Both the position numbers and the translations under genes were made by a program. The notes beneath the pieces were generated by a model. The model was not told the origin of the DNA. It did no database searches and saw only the letters and a program-made list of their open reading frames with translations. Source: Flavobacterium psychrophilum (GTDB taxonomy: Bacteria; Bacteroidota; Bacteroidia; Flavobacteriales; Flavobacteriaceae). From it: a DNA stretch of 43,032 nt. Below, piece by piece: positions 1-8,852 of this stretch; position 1 is the stretch's first letter, and every line of letters starts with the position of its first letter. The stretch is taken from NCBI GenBank assembly GCA_022730285.1, contig DZCQ01000023.1, positions 1 to 43,032 of the forward strand, read 5' to 3'.

Positions 1-11
1 AGGGTTGTTGC

Positions 12-1040
12 TTAATTATTTGTTAATCTTGGTTTAAATTCTTTGGCAACATCTGCAATTAATTTTATATGTTCTGGCGTTGTCCCACAGCACCCGCCTA
101 TAATATTAACTAAATTGTCCTGCAAATATTCTTTGATTAGACTTTGCATTTCTTCTGGCGATTGGTCGTATTCTCCAAAAGCATTTGGTAAGCCAGCATT
201 TGGGTGTGCCGAAATATTAAGTTGGGTGTTATGTGCCAATGTTTTTAAGTATGGTTTTAACTGATCGGCACCTAACGCACAATTAAACCCGATGCTTAAT
301 AGCGGGATATGAGCCATGGAAATTAAAAATGCTTCGGCAGTTTGTCCAGAAAGTGTTCTTCCCGAGGCATCGGTTATTGTTCCTGAAACCATTATTGGAA
401 TTTCTATATGGCGTTCTTCTTGCACTTCTTCAATAGCAAAAAGAGCTGCTTTTGCATTCAGGGTGTCAAAAATAGTTTCTACTAAAAGTAAATCTGCACC
501 ACCATCTATTAATGCTTCTACTTGCTGTTTGTAAGCAATGCGTAAATCATTGAAAGTTACTGTTCGAAATCCTGGGTCATTCACATCTGGTGACATAGAT
601 GCAGTACGATTTGTAGGTCCAATGGATCCTGCTACAAAACGTTTTCTGTCGGTAAATTCATCGGCAACTTCACGGGCAATTTTGGCAGATTGATAATTTA
701 ACTCGTAAACTAAATCTTGCATGTGATAATCGGCCATACCAATTGTTGTTCCAGAAAAGGTATTGGTTTCTACAATATCGGCTCCTGCCTCAAAATACAA
801 GCGATGCACTTGCTTTACAGCTTTGGGTTGTGTTATAGATAGTAAATCGTTATTTCCTTTTAAAGGATGTGGAAAATCTTTGAAGCGTTTGCCACGAAAA
901 TCATCTTCTTCAAATTTATATCGCTGCAACATGGTTCCCATAGCCCCATCTAGCACAAGGATTCTTTCTTTAATAGCTTGCTGGATACTTTGTGAATAAT
1001 TACAATTATTCTCTTTTGGTATTTTAGTTTCTTCTGACAT
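12..1040 (-). CDS. metH: Homocysteine S-methyltransferase (N-terminal module of split MetH)
   Basis: This 342-residue protein is the homocysteine-binding barrel of cobalamin-dependent methionine synthase; it presents zinc-bound homocysteine for methylation. The zinc ligands are visible: Cys254 in GFNCALG and the Cys317-Cys318 pair in GGCCGTTP. The LDGAMGTMLQ start of the fold is at residues 30-39 and the ETNTFSGT segment near residue 91. It stops after this one domain, whereas E. coli MetH exceeds 1200 residues; in Bacteroidetes the protein is commonly split, so the cobalamin and folate modules (metH2) probably follow beyond the left edge of the window. That is inference. It is transcribed behind a SAM-I riboswitch, which fits repression when S-adenosylmethionine is plentiful. 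A standalone betaine- or S-methylmethionine-type methyltransferase is the alternative. Confidence 0.93.
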   Translation of the reverse strand: MSEETKIPKENNCNYSQSIQQAIKERILVLDGAMGTMLQRYKFEEDDFRGKRFKDFPHPLKGNNDLLSITQPKAVKQVHRLYFEAGADIVETNTFSGTTIGMADYHMQDLVYELNYQSAKIAREVADEFTDRKRFVAGSIGPTNRTASMSPDVNDPGFRTVTFNDLRIAYKQQVEALIDGGADLLLVETIFDTLNAKAALFAIEEVQEERHIEIPIMVSGTITDASGRTLSGQTAEAFLISMAHIPLLSIGFNCALGADQLKPYLKTLAHNTQLNISAHPNAGLPNAFGEYDQSPEEMQSLIKEYLQDNLVNIIGGCCGTTPEHIKLIADVAKEFKPRLTNN

Positions 1041-1115
1041 ATATAATTACCCATTATTGATTTGGGTTGTTTAAAATAAATATATGTTATCAGGAAAGTT
1101 TAGGAAAAAACTTAT

Positions 1116-1223
1116 GGTTATCTGTTCTCGATTAAAAATGAGATAGAATGTAGCACCTTTTCGTAGTAACGAAGGTTGCTAAGCTTTCAATGGGTCTATT
1201 CCCTCCAGCTTTCGTGATAACAA
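1116..1223 (-). promoter_or_regulatory. SAM-I (S-box) riboswitch aptamer
   Basis: Read on the minus strand, this leader shows the conserved SAM-I elements in order: TTATCACGAAAG, CTGGAGGGA (kink-turn side), GACCCATTGAAAGC, TTAGCAACC, AAGGTGCTACATTC and a closing GAGAACAGATAAC. The outer P1 helix pairs GTTATC (1217-1222) with GATAAC (1117-1122). It lies about 75 bases before the start of the metH module, the expected target. A second GATAAC at 1086-1091 could compete for the same P1 strand. A weak AAGTTT/AAACTT hairpin lies between, but no strong U-tract terminator is seen, so control may be at translation or through a non-classical terminator. Confidence 0.93.
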
Positions 1224-1244
1224 ACAAAATGTGTATGAACATTG

Positions 1245-1274
1245 CAAAAATATAAATTTTTTTTGAATTTGCAA
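1245..1274 (-). promoter_or_regulatory. Bacteroidetes-type promoter of the riboswitch-metH transcript
   Basis: On the minus strand a -33 TTG (1272-1274) is followed after 19 bases by the -7 element TATTTTTG (1245-1252), matching TTG-N17-23-TANNTTTG. Transcription would start near 1238, about 15 bases before the SAM-I aptamer, which is the sensible geometry. Confidence 0.65.
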
Positions 1275-1397
1275 TTTTTTTAATTCAAAGATAATTTTAT
1301 TTTTCCAAATGATATCTAAAAACGGAAATTAATAGTCCGTTAGAGAATTAACTTAATCGGCCGTTTACTATAAAGCACTTATACTTTCTGGTATAAT

Positions 1398-1440
1398 TAA
1401 AAAAAGGAGGTAATTAATTTCAATAATTGCCCCCTTTTTG
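1398..1440 (-). terminator. Rho-independent terminator after the TonB-dependent receptor
   Basis: On the minus strand, an A-tract and GGGGGCAATT pair across a short loop with AATTACCTCC, with one mismatch and one G-T pair, and then a run of seven T. It begins 10 bases after the receptor stop codon. Confidence 0.8.
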
Positions 1441-1449
1441 TGTTTAAAC

Positions 1450-3681
1450 TTACAACTTAGCAGAAATAGGAATATTTAGTCCAAAAACAATATTTCTACC
1501 AATATTATTCAAATTCATCGGTTTTAATAGCGATAAATGATCTATATAGGCTTTGTCAAGCAAATTGTTTCCTGAAATATACCAATTAAAATCTTGCTTT
1601 TTAATTTGAAGTGTAGCACCAATACTCATATTAAACAACTCGTAAGAAGGTGTATATGTTTCTGAATAACCTAGTTCATTTTGGCTTTGGTAGCTAGTGT
1701 AGTTAAACAAAAGATACGAATTTTTAAAGAAAGAAGTTATATCTTTTTCTAATTTAAGTTCTGCAACTAATCTGTTTTGTGGAATTTCTGTCAGAAATCC
1801 TCCTTGTTTTAATTCTCCTCTTGTATAAGTATAGTTTGTATGAATACCTGCCCAGCTAAGTGGGTGGTAATCTAAGCTAGCCTCACCACCATATATGTTT
1901 GCATCTGCTTGCAAATATTGCCATATTTTTCCTCCACCAATTGGTGCTACAGCGGTAGTTTGCACAATAAAAATATATTTGTCAATCATATTATAGAAAG
2001 GACTTACATCAAAAACTAAATTGTTTGTATGCAAATGATAGTTAAAATCTAATTGATAATTATTTTGTGGTTTTAGAGTAATATCTCCTCTTTCAAACCT
2101 ATTTTGATGTATTCCGTTTTGAGTTAGCTCAGAGATGTTTGGACTTCTATACCCTTTTGCAATATTTAATTTGAAGGTTTGTTTTTCTAACTTATAAGTT
2201 GTTCCTACAGAACCACTAAAATTTCCATAATTTAAATCCACAGTATATTTACTAAGTCCAGAACCCGTGTATGGAAAAGACTGCATGGTTCTAATATCGT
2301 AACGAATTCCTGCATTTAAGTTCAGCTTTTCTGATAAATTATGTTCATTGATAACAAAAAAACCTAAATCGTTAATCTTTGCATCAGGCATTGGGTTGCT
2401 ATTTTTATAAAAATCGTTGGCATCGTTATTTATATTTGCACCATTAAATCCTAAGTATAAGATATTATTATCTGTATTAAAAGTATATTTAAAATTATAA
2501 GAGATGGTTTGCAATTGCATTTCTGCAAAAATCATTTCTGGGTTTGGGTTAGAAGTATCGCTCAATCCTATCCGTTTATTTTCCTGATATGCAAAATCTG
2601 CATCTAATGTGTTTTTACCAATGTAAAATTTATTTTTGGAAGCAATTAGATGATTGTCTAAACTTTGATACCAATATTCTATTTCTCTGTCATTATTTTT
2701 TATAAATACAACTGATTTTGGGTTTGTTACTCCATATTTTGGCATTGCAAAATCGTGAGAAAGGGTAAAATTTCCTAACTTGCTACGATACCCAATAGTT
2801 GTGCCTAAATTTAACTCCTCAAATCGAGTATTAATTATTTGTTTTCCATTGCCATCTTTGTAATCTTTGTCCGATTTTCTAGTAAAACTAGCTCCTCCAT
2901 ACCATTTTTCTCCTCCTATTTTTACAGAAATATTATTTACAAATCCTTCTGTATTGCTATGATATTGGCTATTAATACTTGCTTGTATGGTATTTACAGG
3001 AGCAGCATTTTCTTTAATCACATTAATCACACCGCCCACTGCATCTGAGCCATATATAAGAGAAACAGGTCCTTTTATGACTTCTATTTTTTTTGCAGAA
3101 AACTCATCAGCTATAAATGGGTGGTTGCTAGAAAACTGAAAATTTTCTGCTTTTATCCCATTATTTAAAAAAACAATATTCGTATTACTAAGCCCTCTTA
3201 TAACAGGTTTTGTAGCTGCAACTCCGTTGCTAGAATTATTTACCCCTGGTATTTTAGATAAATTTGCTGCTAGCGAAAGTTGCCCAGATTTATACAATTC
3301 GTCTTTGCTAATAGTTTCTATGGCATAAGAAATCTTTTCTCTACTTTTACCTCCACCACCACCAGTAACAATAATTTCGTCTATTTCTAATAAATTGTTA
3401 TCTAAGGCAATAACATTTTCAGTGTTTTCTAAAAGAGTTATTACTTTCGTTTTAAATCCTAGATGTGAGACTTCGACTTGTAATTTTTTTGTGCTATTTC
3501 CAATAATCACAAAATTTCCTACCATATTTGTAGTTACAGATTTGTTTAAATTAAACGCATATATTGTAGTGTTAGAAATTGCTTCGTTTGTTTTTAAATC
3601 TACTACTTTTCCAGTAAATTTTTGTTGCGAGAACATCATGGTAGATAAAAGCAGAATAAAAAGCGTTACTTGTGTTTTCAT
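1450..3681 (-). CDS. TonB-dependent outer-membrane receptor, possible zinc/metal receptor
   Basis: This 743-residue outer-membrane receptor imports a ligand using TonB energy. The ATG at 3679-3681 is preferred because a signal peptide (MKTQVTLFILLLSTMMFSQQ) begins there; the reading frame stays open 47 codons further upstream but runs through the promoter. Domains in order: signal peptide 1-19; a carboxypeptidase-regulatory-like beta-sandwich to about 105, typical of Bacteroidetes receptors; a Gly-rich linker; a plug domain with VIRGLSNTNIVFLNNG and the motif IEVIKGPVSLIYGSDAVGGV; then a 22-strand-type barrel. The FSSNHPFIADEFSAKKIEVIKG stretch resembles the SxDHA...D...A..VEVLRGP pattern of ZnuD-like zinc receptors, and a 23-bp palindrome covers the promoter. 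Metal (zinc) uptake is therefore inferred; iron-siderophore or cobalamin transport is the alternative. Confidence 0.9.
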   Translation of the reverse strand: MKTQVTLFILLLSTMMFSQQKFTGKVVDLKTNEAISNTTIYAFNLNKSVTTNMVGNFVIIGNSTKKLQVEVSHLGFKTKVITLLENTENVIALDNNLLEIDEIIVTGGGGGKSREKISYAIETISKDELYKSGQLSLAANLSKIPGVNNSSNGVAATKPVIRGLSNTNIVFLNNGIKAENFQFSSNHPFIADEFSAKKIEVIKGPVSLIYGSDAVGGVINVIKENAAPVNTIQASINSQYHSNTEGFVNNISVKIGGEKWYGGASFTRKSDKDYKDGNGKQIINTRFEELNLGTTIGYRSKLGNFTLSHDFAMPKYGVTNPKSVVFIKNNDREIEYWYQSLDNHLIASKNKFYIGKNTLDADFAYQENKRIGLSDTSNPNPEMIFAEMQLQTISYNFKYTFNTDNNILYLGFNGANINNDANDFYKNSNPMPDAKINDLGFFVINEHNLSEKLNLNAGIRYDIRTMQSFPYTGSGLSKYTVDLNYGNFSGSVGTTYKLEKQTFKLNIAKGYRSPNISELTQNGIHQNRFERGDITLKPQNNYQLDFNYHLHTNNLVFDVSPFYNMIDKYIFIVQTTAVAPIGGGKIWQYLQADANIYGGEASLDYHPLSWAGIHTNYTYTRGELKQGGFLTEIPQNRLVAELKLEKDITSFFKNSYLLFNYTSYQSQNELGYSETYTPSYELFNMSIGATLQIKKQDFNWYISGNNLLDKAYIDHLSLLKPMNLNNIGRNIVFGLNIPISAKL

Positions 3682-3695
3682 ATTTCTTTTTTTTG

Positions 3696-3724
3696 CAAAG
3701 ATACACAAATTTAACTTATTGCAA
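3696..3724 (-). promoter_or_regulatory. Promoter of the TonB-dependent receptor
   Basis: On the minus strand a -33 TTG (3722-3724) is separated by 18 bases from a perfect -7 TATCTTTG (3696-3703). The predicted RNA start is about 10 bases before the ATG at 3681. This rules out translation of the upstream in-frame extension. Confidence 0.75.
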
Positions 3725-3738
3725 CAGTGTTGCAATAA
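3716..3738. promoter_or_regulatory. 23-bp perfect palindrome, candidate Fur/Zur-family operator
   Basis: Two perfect 11-base arms (TTATTGCAACA and its reverse complement) flank a single central G. The -33 TTG of the receptor promoter lies inside it, so a bound repressor would block RNA polymerase. Size, symmetry with one central base and position match operators of Fur-superfamily regulators such as Zur. The identity of the regulator is inferred, not seen. Confidence 0.7.
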
Positions 3739-3764
3739 TATTTTTATAAAAATAAAACTTTTTT

Positions 3765-5114
3765 TTAATTCGCCTGTTTTAAGAGTTTCAAAATTATGTT
3801 TTCTACCTCTACCGAATTCCATTTGTTAGCGATATCATCTATTTTTAATACTTGTTCCATAATAGCATTTTGAAAATCTCCGATAACAAGTGACTCTGAA
3901 TAAGGTTGTAAGGTAAAAGTGACTCTGCTATACAGAGGCAACCATTTTTCTGGATACTTATCCGAAAACCATTTTTCAATTTTTTTTTGGAGTTGAAAAT
4001 TCGCATCTGCAGTTTTAGAGCTCATTTCTACAAAATTTCGTCGAGATAGTTCTGCGATAGCATCGGTATTTGATTTTCGTGATTTTTGGTATTCAGAGAA
4101 AATTGTTTTCCAATCATTCTTATATTTTAAAATCATTTCATTTAAAACACTTATATCTTCAAACCCAGCATTCATTCCATGCCCATAAAAAGGAACAATA
4201 GCATGGGCAGCATCTCCTATTAGAGCAACTTTATCGTTATAAGTCCAAGGAAAGCACTTCATTATTGCTAAATAACTAGTTGGATTTTTAAAAAAATCTT
4301 TGACTAAATCTGGAATAACTTCTTTGGTATCTGGAAAAAAATTAGCAAAGAAATCAACTAAAACATTTTCGTTAGTAAGCTTTTCGAAAGAATTTTCTCC
4401 TTCAAAAGGCATGAATAAAGTACAAGTAAAACTTCCGTCAAGGTTTGCTAGCCCCATAAGCATAAAATCTCCTCTTGGCCATATATGTAAAGAATTTTTG
4501 TCAATTTTATGAGAGCCATCAGCATTTGCTGGGATATGTAATTCTTTATATCCAAGTTTCATAAATTCTTGCGAATAATCAAACATAGATTGTCTTTGCA
4601 TTCGATGTCGGATTCTAGAAAAAGCACCATCGGCACCAAAAACCATATCGTAGTTAAGTTCTTGCCATTCCCCTTGTTCTGTATCTCCTTCAAACAAAGT
4701 TGCTGTTGCTAAGGAAACATCCCAAATTTTTCTATTAAAAAAAAAATTTACTCCAGCTTCTTCCGCTAAATCAATCATTTTTCTATTCAGTATTCCACGA
4801 GAAAGAGAAAAAATGGCTTCTCCTTCTTTGCCATAATATTGGTAATTTTGTGTGCCGTTTTGCAAATGAATGGCACGTTTATCTACTGGAATTCCAATTT
4901 TTTTTATGGCATCTTCTAGTCCAATATCGCTTAGTGCTTTCCAGCCCCGATGAGACATTACTAGATTGATGGAACGTCCAGAAAACTCAACCTTTCTTAT
5001 ATCTTCACTTCTATCATAAACATGTACAATATGTTTGTGTTTTTTAAGATAAATTGCTAATAAAGTTCCAACTAAACCAGAGCCTACTATGGCTATTTTT
5101 TGTGGAGTTTGCAT
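3765..5114 (-). CDS. kmo: Kynurenine 3-monooxygenase
   Basis: This is an FAD- and NADPH-dependent aromatic hydroxylase of 449 residues that converts L-kynurenine to 3-hydroxykynurenine. It shows the Rossmann FAD motif VGSGLVG at residues 10-16, the DG motif FGADGAFSRIR at 159-169 and the second FAD motif ALIGDAAHAIVPFYGHGMNAGFED at 297-320; this last signature with Gly-His-Gly-Met-Asn is typical of kynurenine monooxygenases. Length matches the family, and no obvious C-terminal membrane anchor of the eukaryotic type is seen. It sits in the same minus-strand run as kynureninase, the next enzyme of the pathway, although two genes separate them. The 60-base gap after the upstream acylase gene has no clear terminator, so co-transcription is possible. 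The receptor gene downstream has its own promoter. Confidence 0.93.
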   Translation of the reverse strand: MQTPQKIAIVGSGLVGTLLAIYLKKHKHIVHVYDRSEDIRKVEFSGRSINLVMSHRGWKALSDIGLEDAIKKIGIPVDKRAIHLQNGTQNYQYYGKEGEAIFSLSRGILNRKMIDLAEEAGVNFFFNRKIWDVSLATATLFEGDTEQGEWQELNYDMVFGADGAFSRIRHRMQRQSMFDYSQEFMKLGYKELHIPANADGSHKIDKNSLHIWPRGDFMLMGLANLDGSFTCTLFMPFEGENSFEKLTNENVLVDFFANFFPDTKEVIPDLVKDFFKNPTSYLAIMKCFPWTYNDKVALIGDAAHAIVPFYGHGMNAGFEDISVLNEMILKYKNDWKTIFSEYQKSRKSNTDAIAELSRRNFVEMSSKTADANFQLQKKIEKWFSDKYPEKWLPLYSRVTFTLQPYSESLVIGDFQNAIMEQVLKIDDIANKWNSVEVENIILKLLKQAN

Positions 5115-5174
5115 TTAATTGTTTATAACAGGTTTTTTTTAAATTGGTTTTTTTCTAATTGTAGAAGATACATA

Positions 5175-7559
5175 TTATTTAATTGGAACAAAAGTTAGTT
5201 TAGTAGAAGTTGCAATAATTTCTTTTTTATTTAACTTCATTTTTCTAAATTTTCCTGCATTATACATTGCGGCTTGATCGCTGTAATGTGGGCTTGTTTG
5301 TACGCCAGATTGTCCTGTTGGAATAATACTTATACTGTTTTCTACATCAGAGAAATCTATAATTCTTCTGGTAGATGGTCCTGCTGTCACTTTATACAAC
5401 CCATCGTTAGTATAATTGAATTTTAGATTATTAATAACTTCTCCTGTTCCTGGAACGGAAAATGGGCCTACATTAAAATAACTTCTTAATGCCGCAACTT
5501 TTCCAAGTGCATGTTGGTGTTCTAGCGTATGTACACTACCCCAAGTCCATTTAGTCATATCTTTTCCTAGTTGTTTTTCAAGGGCGACTATTGCTTCGTG
5601 AAAAGAGGTTTCAAATATTTGTTTTCTTGTCTCAATGCCGTTTTTTGATTGTATATTATCCCACCAAATACTTTTATCATTAGCAACTAACGGTTCTATC
5701 ATTCTTTTCATTACTTGACTTCCTATAAATGTTTCAAAAATATCTTTCCCCATTTCATCTTTAAAGGTGTTTTCATAAATTCTAAACATAATTTTATTGT
5801 AAATGGTAGGAGCAATTGCATTTGTAGCATTGTTTCCATTCCATTTATTTAAAAATGCAAATGCTTCTTTTTCATTTTTGTTTAAATTGATGTCATTCAA
5901 ATTAGATAGAATAGTTTGCGTGTTTTTTACTTCTACCACAGAAGTGTCATCATTTATCATTTTTGCAACATCTTCTTTTGTCCAATTATTTTTAGAATCC
6001 AAAAAACTTACAATTCTATCCGCTCTATTGTTTGGAGCATAATAGCCTGGGTACAAAAAGTTATTAACAGCTTGTGGCTGATTGTTAGCTGAATAGACAT
6101 AATTCCAAGTAGGATTAAGTGCCGATGGATTTTGAGAAAAATCCAAAAATTCTTTTTTATCGTCAATTGTGTTTGCTCCATTTAGCACAAAATTTGGATT
6201 AACAGATTTATCCTGTTTGTACAATTTACCAACAGCTTTCCAACCAATATTCCCGAGTGCATCGCCATACATAATATTAAGTCCTGGTGCTGCCAGTTGT
6301 GCTGTGTTTTTGTAAAAATCGGTTACATTTTTAGCATGAGATAGAGCATGAACTGCTTTTAAAATGTCGTTTTTTTGTTGTGTATATATCCAATACATTG
6401 CCAAATTCTTTCTATCTTTTAAGCCTAACAATTCATCAATTACTGGCCCATGGATAGATTTTTTTATGGTTAAAACTACATCGGAACTATCTTTAACTTT
6501 TATTGTTTTTTTAATAATTTCGAATTTTTTAAAGTCACTACCATATTTGTATTCTTGGTTGTTAGCAGGATTTAATTCTTCTTCAAACATATCCACATCA
6601 TCATTAATAAACATGGTTAAACCATACGCATATTGATGGTTGTGTCCTAATAGTGGGAATGGCGTTCCAGCAATATAGTAACCATACATCTCGTGATTTG
6701 GGCTATCTAGGTGTGCTTCATACCAAGTGCAAGGTTGCGAAAAAGTGATGTGAGGGTCATTTGCAAAAATAACCTTTCCTGATTTTGTTTTTTCACCCCC
6801 TATAACCCAAGAATTACTCCCTAAGAAAGGTGCAACAGGCATAGTTGTAAACAAACTAGCAATTGTTTTAGAAACTTCATTGTATTCTTTTGCTTTTCCT
6901 TCAAAGTTTTTGATTCTTGTAGTGCTAAACTCTCCGTCTAGACCAAAATCTTTTAGATATTTATCTCCTAATTTTAACTTAATATCCGTCATCATAGGGT
7001 CTGATTTTTGCCCTACCGCAAAGCTAAAAGACATAAAACCATAAATATTACAAATATCTTTAAGAGTGAATTTTTCTTTTTTTACACCTACTAATTCATA
7101 TTCTAAAGGAGTGGTTCCGTTTTCTAAAAACTGATTTAACCCTTCTAAATATGCCATTGATAATTTATAAACTTCCGAATTTTTATCTAATTCATCAACA
7201 ATTTTTTGAGAGGTCTCCTCTATTCCAATTCCCGCAAAAAGCTTATCGCTTTTTAATGCTTTTGTTCCAAAAAGTTCTGCTAGCCTTCCTGGTGCAATTC
7301 TTCGCATGAGTTCCATTTGCCATAATCTATCTTGTGCATGTACATAACCCAAAACAATCATTGCGTCTCGTTCTGTAGCTCCGTAAATATGCGGAATTCC
7401 ATACTCATCAAAATATACAGTTGTATTTTTAGAAATTCCTTTAATAGCTATTTTTCCTTCGTTTTTTGGCATTAAATAACGACTATATGCATAAATTCCT
7501 AGAGCTAGAAACACAAAAATAACTAATAATGTAATACCAACTTTTTTTACTTTTTTCAT
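5175..7559 (-). CDS. Penicillin acylase family protein (Ntn hydrolase)
   Basis: A 794-residue member of the penicillin amidase/acyl-homoserine-lactone acylase family, which cleaves amide bonds after autocatalytic removal of a linker. Residues 8-26 form a hydrophobic N-terminal segment, a signal or membrane anchor, so it acts in the periplasm. The family N-domain features appear at GIPHIYG (54-60), GYVHAQDRLWQMEL (71-84) and GRLAELFG (91-98). The maturation site is FLGSNSWVIGG, making Ser248 the predicted N-terminal nucleophile of the beta chain, as in the SNMW of penicillin G acylase. NDPHITFSQPCTWYEAHL follows as usual. The substrate cannot be told from sequence. It lies between kynurenine-pathway genes, but a periplasmic location argues against a direct role in that cytoplasmic pathway. 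Alternatives are an AHL acylase or a peptide/amide scavenger. Confidence 0.9.
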   Translation of the reverse strand: MKKVKKVGITLLVIFVFLALGIYAYSRYLMPKNEGKIAIKGISKNTTVYFDEYGIPHIYGATERDAMIVLGYVHAQDRLWQMELMRRIAPGRLAELFGTKALKSDKLFAGIGIEETSQKIVDELDKNSEVYKLSMAYLEGLNQFLENGTTPLEYELVGVKKEKFTLKDICNIYGFMSFSFAVGQKSDPMMTDIKLKLGDKYLKDFGLDGEFSTTRIKNFEGKAKEYNEVSKTIASLFTTMPVAPFLGSNSWVIGGEKTKSGKVIFANDPHITFSQPCTWYEAHLDSPNHEMYGYYIAGTPFPLLGHNHQYAYGLTMFINDDVDMFEEELNPANNQEYKYGSDFKKFEIIKKTIKVKDSSDVVLTIKKSIHGPVIDELLGLKDRKNLAMYWIYTQQKNDILKAVHALSHAKNVTDFYKNTAQLAAPGLNIMYGDALGNIGWKAVGKLYKQDKSVNPNFVLNGANTIDDKKEFLDFSQNPSALNPTWNYVYSANNQPQAVNNFLYPGYYAPNNRADRIVSFLDSKNNWTKEDVAKMINDDTSVVEVKNTQTILSNLNDINLNKNEKEAFAFLNKWNGNNATNAIAPTIYNKIMFRIYENTFKDEMGKDIFETFIGSQVMKRMIEPLVANDKSIWWDNIQSKNGIETRKQIFETSFHEAIVALEKQLGKDMTKWTWGSVHTLEHQHALGKVAALRSYFNVGPFSVPGTGEVINNLKFNYTNDGLYKVTAGPSTRRIIDFSDVENSISIIPTGQSGVQTSPHYSDQAAMYNAGKFRKMKLNKKEIIATSTKLTFVPIK

Positions 7560-7762
7560 TTTTACGGATATAAATTTTTCATTTTTTTGAAATCTCTTAT
7601 TTTTACATTTATCACAAAAGGAGAATTGATTCTATTTTTAACATAATTATCTAATTTTGTAAACCAACTTTATTGTAAAGATATTAAAAACTAATTTGTT
7701 AAAAAAATAACCATATTGTTTCTCGTAATTTGGTGCTACAATACCAAAAAAGGATACTTATT

Positions 7763-8851
7763 TTAATTTTTTGCAAATTCAATTTTTGTTCCAACATTCA
7801 GACCGTTGTTTTTGGCAAGCACACCACACATATGAAATAACATTCTTGCTCCTACATTTCCGTCCCAATCGTCGTTTTCACCTGGTGCAACCTCAACTAA
7901 ATCGAAACCGATGATTTCTTTGCCACTTTCGGCCAATTTATTGAATAAATAAGTCGCTTGCTCAAATGAAAAACCACCTGGCACTGGTGTTCCTGTATTT
8001 GGACAATACCATGGGTACATTCCATCTACATCAAATGAAATGCATACTTTTTGTGGTAGTGAAGCAATAATTGCATCACATTGCTCTGCCCAAGTTTTCC
8101 CTTCAAAAGCTTCTTTTTTCAAATCAGAATCCGTGTGAACTAAAACTCTTCCGTTTTGTGATTTTACAACATCTACTTCTTGTTCGCAGAAATCACGAAT
8201 TCCAACTTGGACTATTTTAGAAATTTGTGGAATTTGCAATGCATTATACATAATTGACGCATGCGAATAAGTAAACCCTTCATAAGCAATACGCAAATCC
8301 ATGTGTGCATCAAGGTGCAAAACCCCAAAGTTGTCGTGTTGAGTTGCTAAAGCTTCGTAATATCCAAGCGGTGTGGAATGGTCTCCGCCAAGAAGAACGA
8401 CTTTTTTTCCTTGATTCATCCAATGTAAAACCGTTTCTTTAACTTGGGTGTGTAAATCGCGACAAACTGTGTTTATGGTTTCCAAATCAGATTGCAAAGC
8501 TGGAATTTTAGTTATATCTTTCCCATTTTCCAAAGCTTCTATAATAGGTTGAGCTAGGGCTTTGTATTTGTCTGAATTAGCTTTCCAAGATTCGGGAATT
8601 TCGGCATAATACATTCCTAGTTTCCACAATTCTGGAAAATCTTGATGATTCAAATCTACTTGAAAAGAAGCATTTAAAACCGCTTCAGTCCCTTCGGACG
8701 CACCTGCTCCATAACTTACGGTTACTTCCCAAGGCACAGGAATTATGATAATTTCTGATTGTTCTGAAGAAAATGGTAATCCAAAAATAGTTGCATCGGC
8801 TAATCCTGGCTGTGATGGATCAAAATTTTGTAAAATTTGTTGTTTTGTCAT
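7763..8851 (-). CDS. Ureohydrolase (arginase/agmatinase/formimidoylglutamase family)
   Basis: A 362-residue binuclear-manganese hydrolase. Metal ligands are visible: His158 in GGDHS, Asp181, His183 and Asp185 in DAHMDLR, and Asp274 and Asp276 in SFDVDGMYP. The usual arginase SFDVDxxDP has Tyr in place of the last Asp. The DAHxDLR form, with Arg after the ligands instead of the arginase Asn, and SHASIMYNAL nearby recall formimidoylglutamase and agmatinase rather than true arginase. It starts one base after the kynU stop codon, which implies co-translation in one operon. Family members act on guanidino or formimidoyl groups. Arginase is the label commonly used for such proteins, but the context suggests a link to kynurenine metabolism, perhaps N-formylkynurenine hydrolysis; that is a hypothesis. 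The next gene follows after 200 bases. Confidence 0.85.
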   Translation of the reverse strand: MTKQQILQNFDPSQPGLADATIFGLPFSSEQSEIIIIPVPWEVTVSYGAGASEGTEAVLNASFQVDLNHQDFPELWKLGMYYAEIPESWKANSDKYKALAQPIIEALENGKDITKIPALQSDLETINTVCRDLHTQVKETVLHWMNQGKKVVLLGGDHSTPLGYYEALATQHDNFGVLHLDAHMDLRIAYEGFTYSHASIMYNALQIPQISKIVQVGIRDFCEQEVDVVKSQNGRVLVHTDSDLKKEAFEGKTWAEQCDAIIASLPQKVCISFDVDGMYPWYCPNTGTPVPGGFSFEQATYLFNKLAESGKEIIGFDLVEVAPGENDDWDGNVGARMLFHMCGVLAKNNGLNVGTKIEFAKN

Positions 8852-8852
8852 T

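Noticed and set aside
3682..3822. 47-residue N-terminal extension of the TonB-dependent receptor
   Set aside because: It translates through the palindrome and promoter, and the signal peptide only begins at the ATG at 3681.
3395..3829. 144-codon plus-strand open frame opposite the receptor N-terminus
   Set aside because: It lies antisense to a clear gene and has no family similarity; A/T-rich genes produce such shadows.
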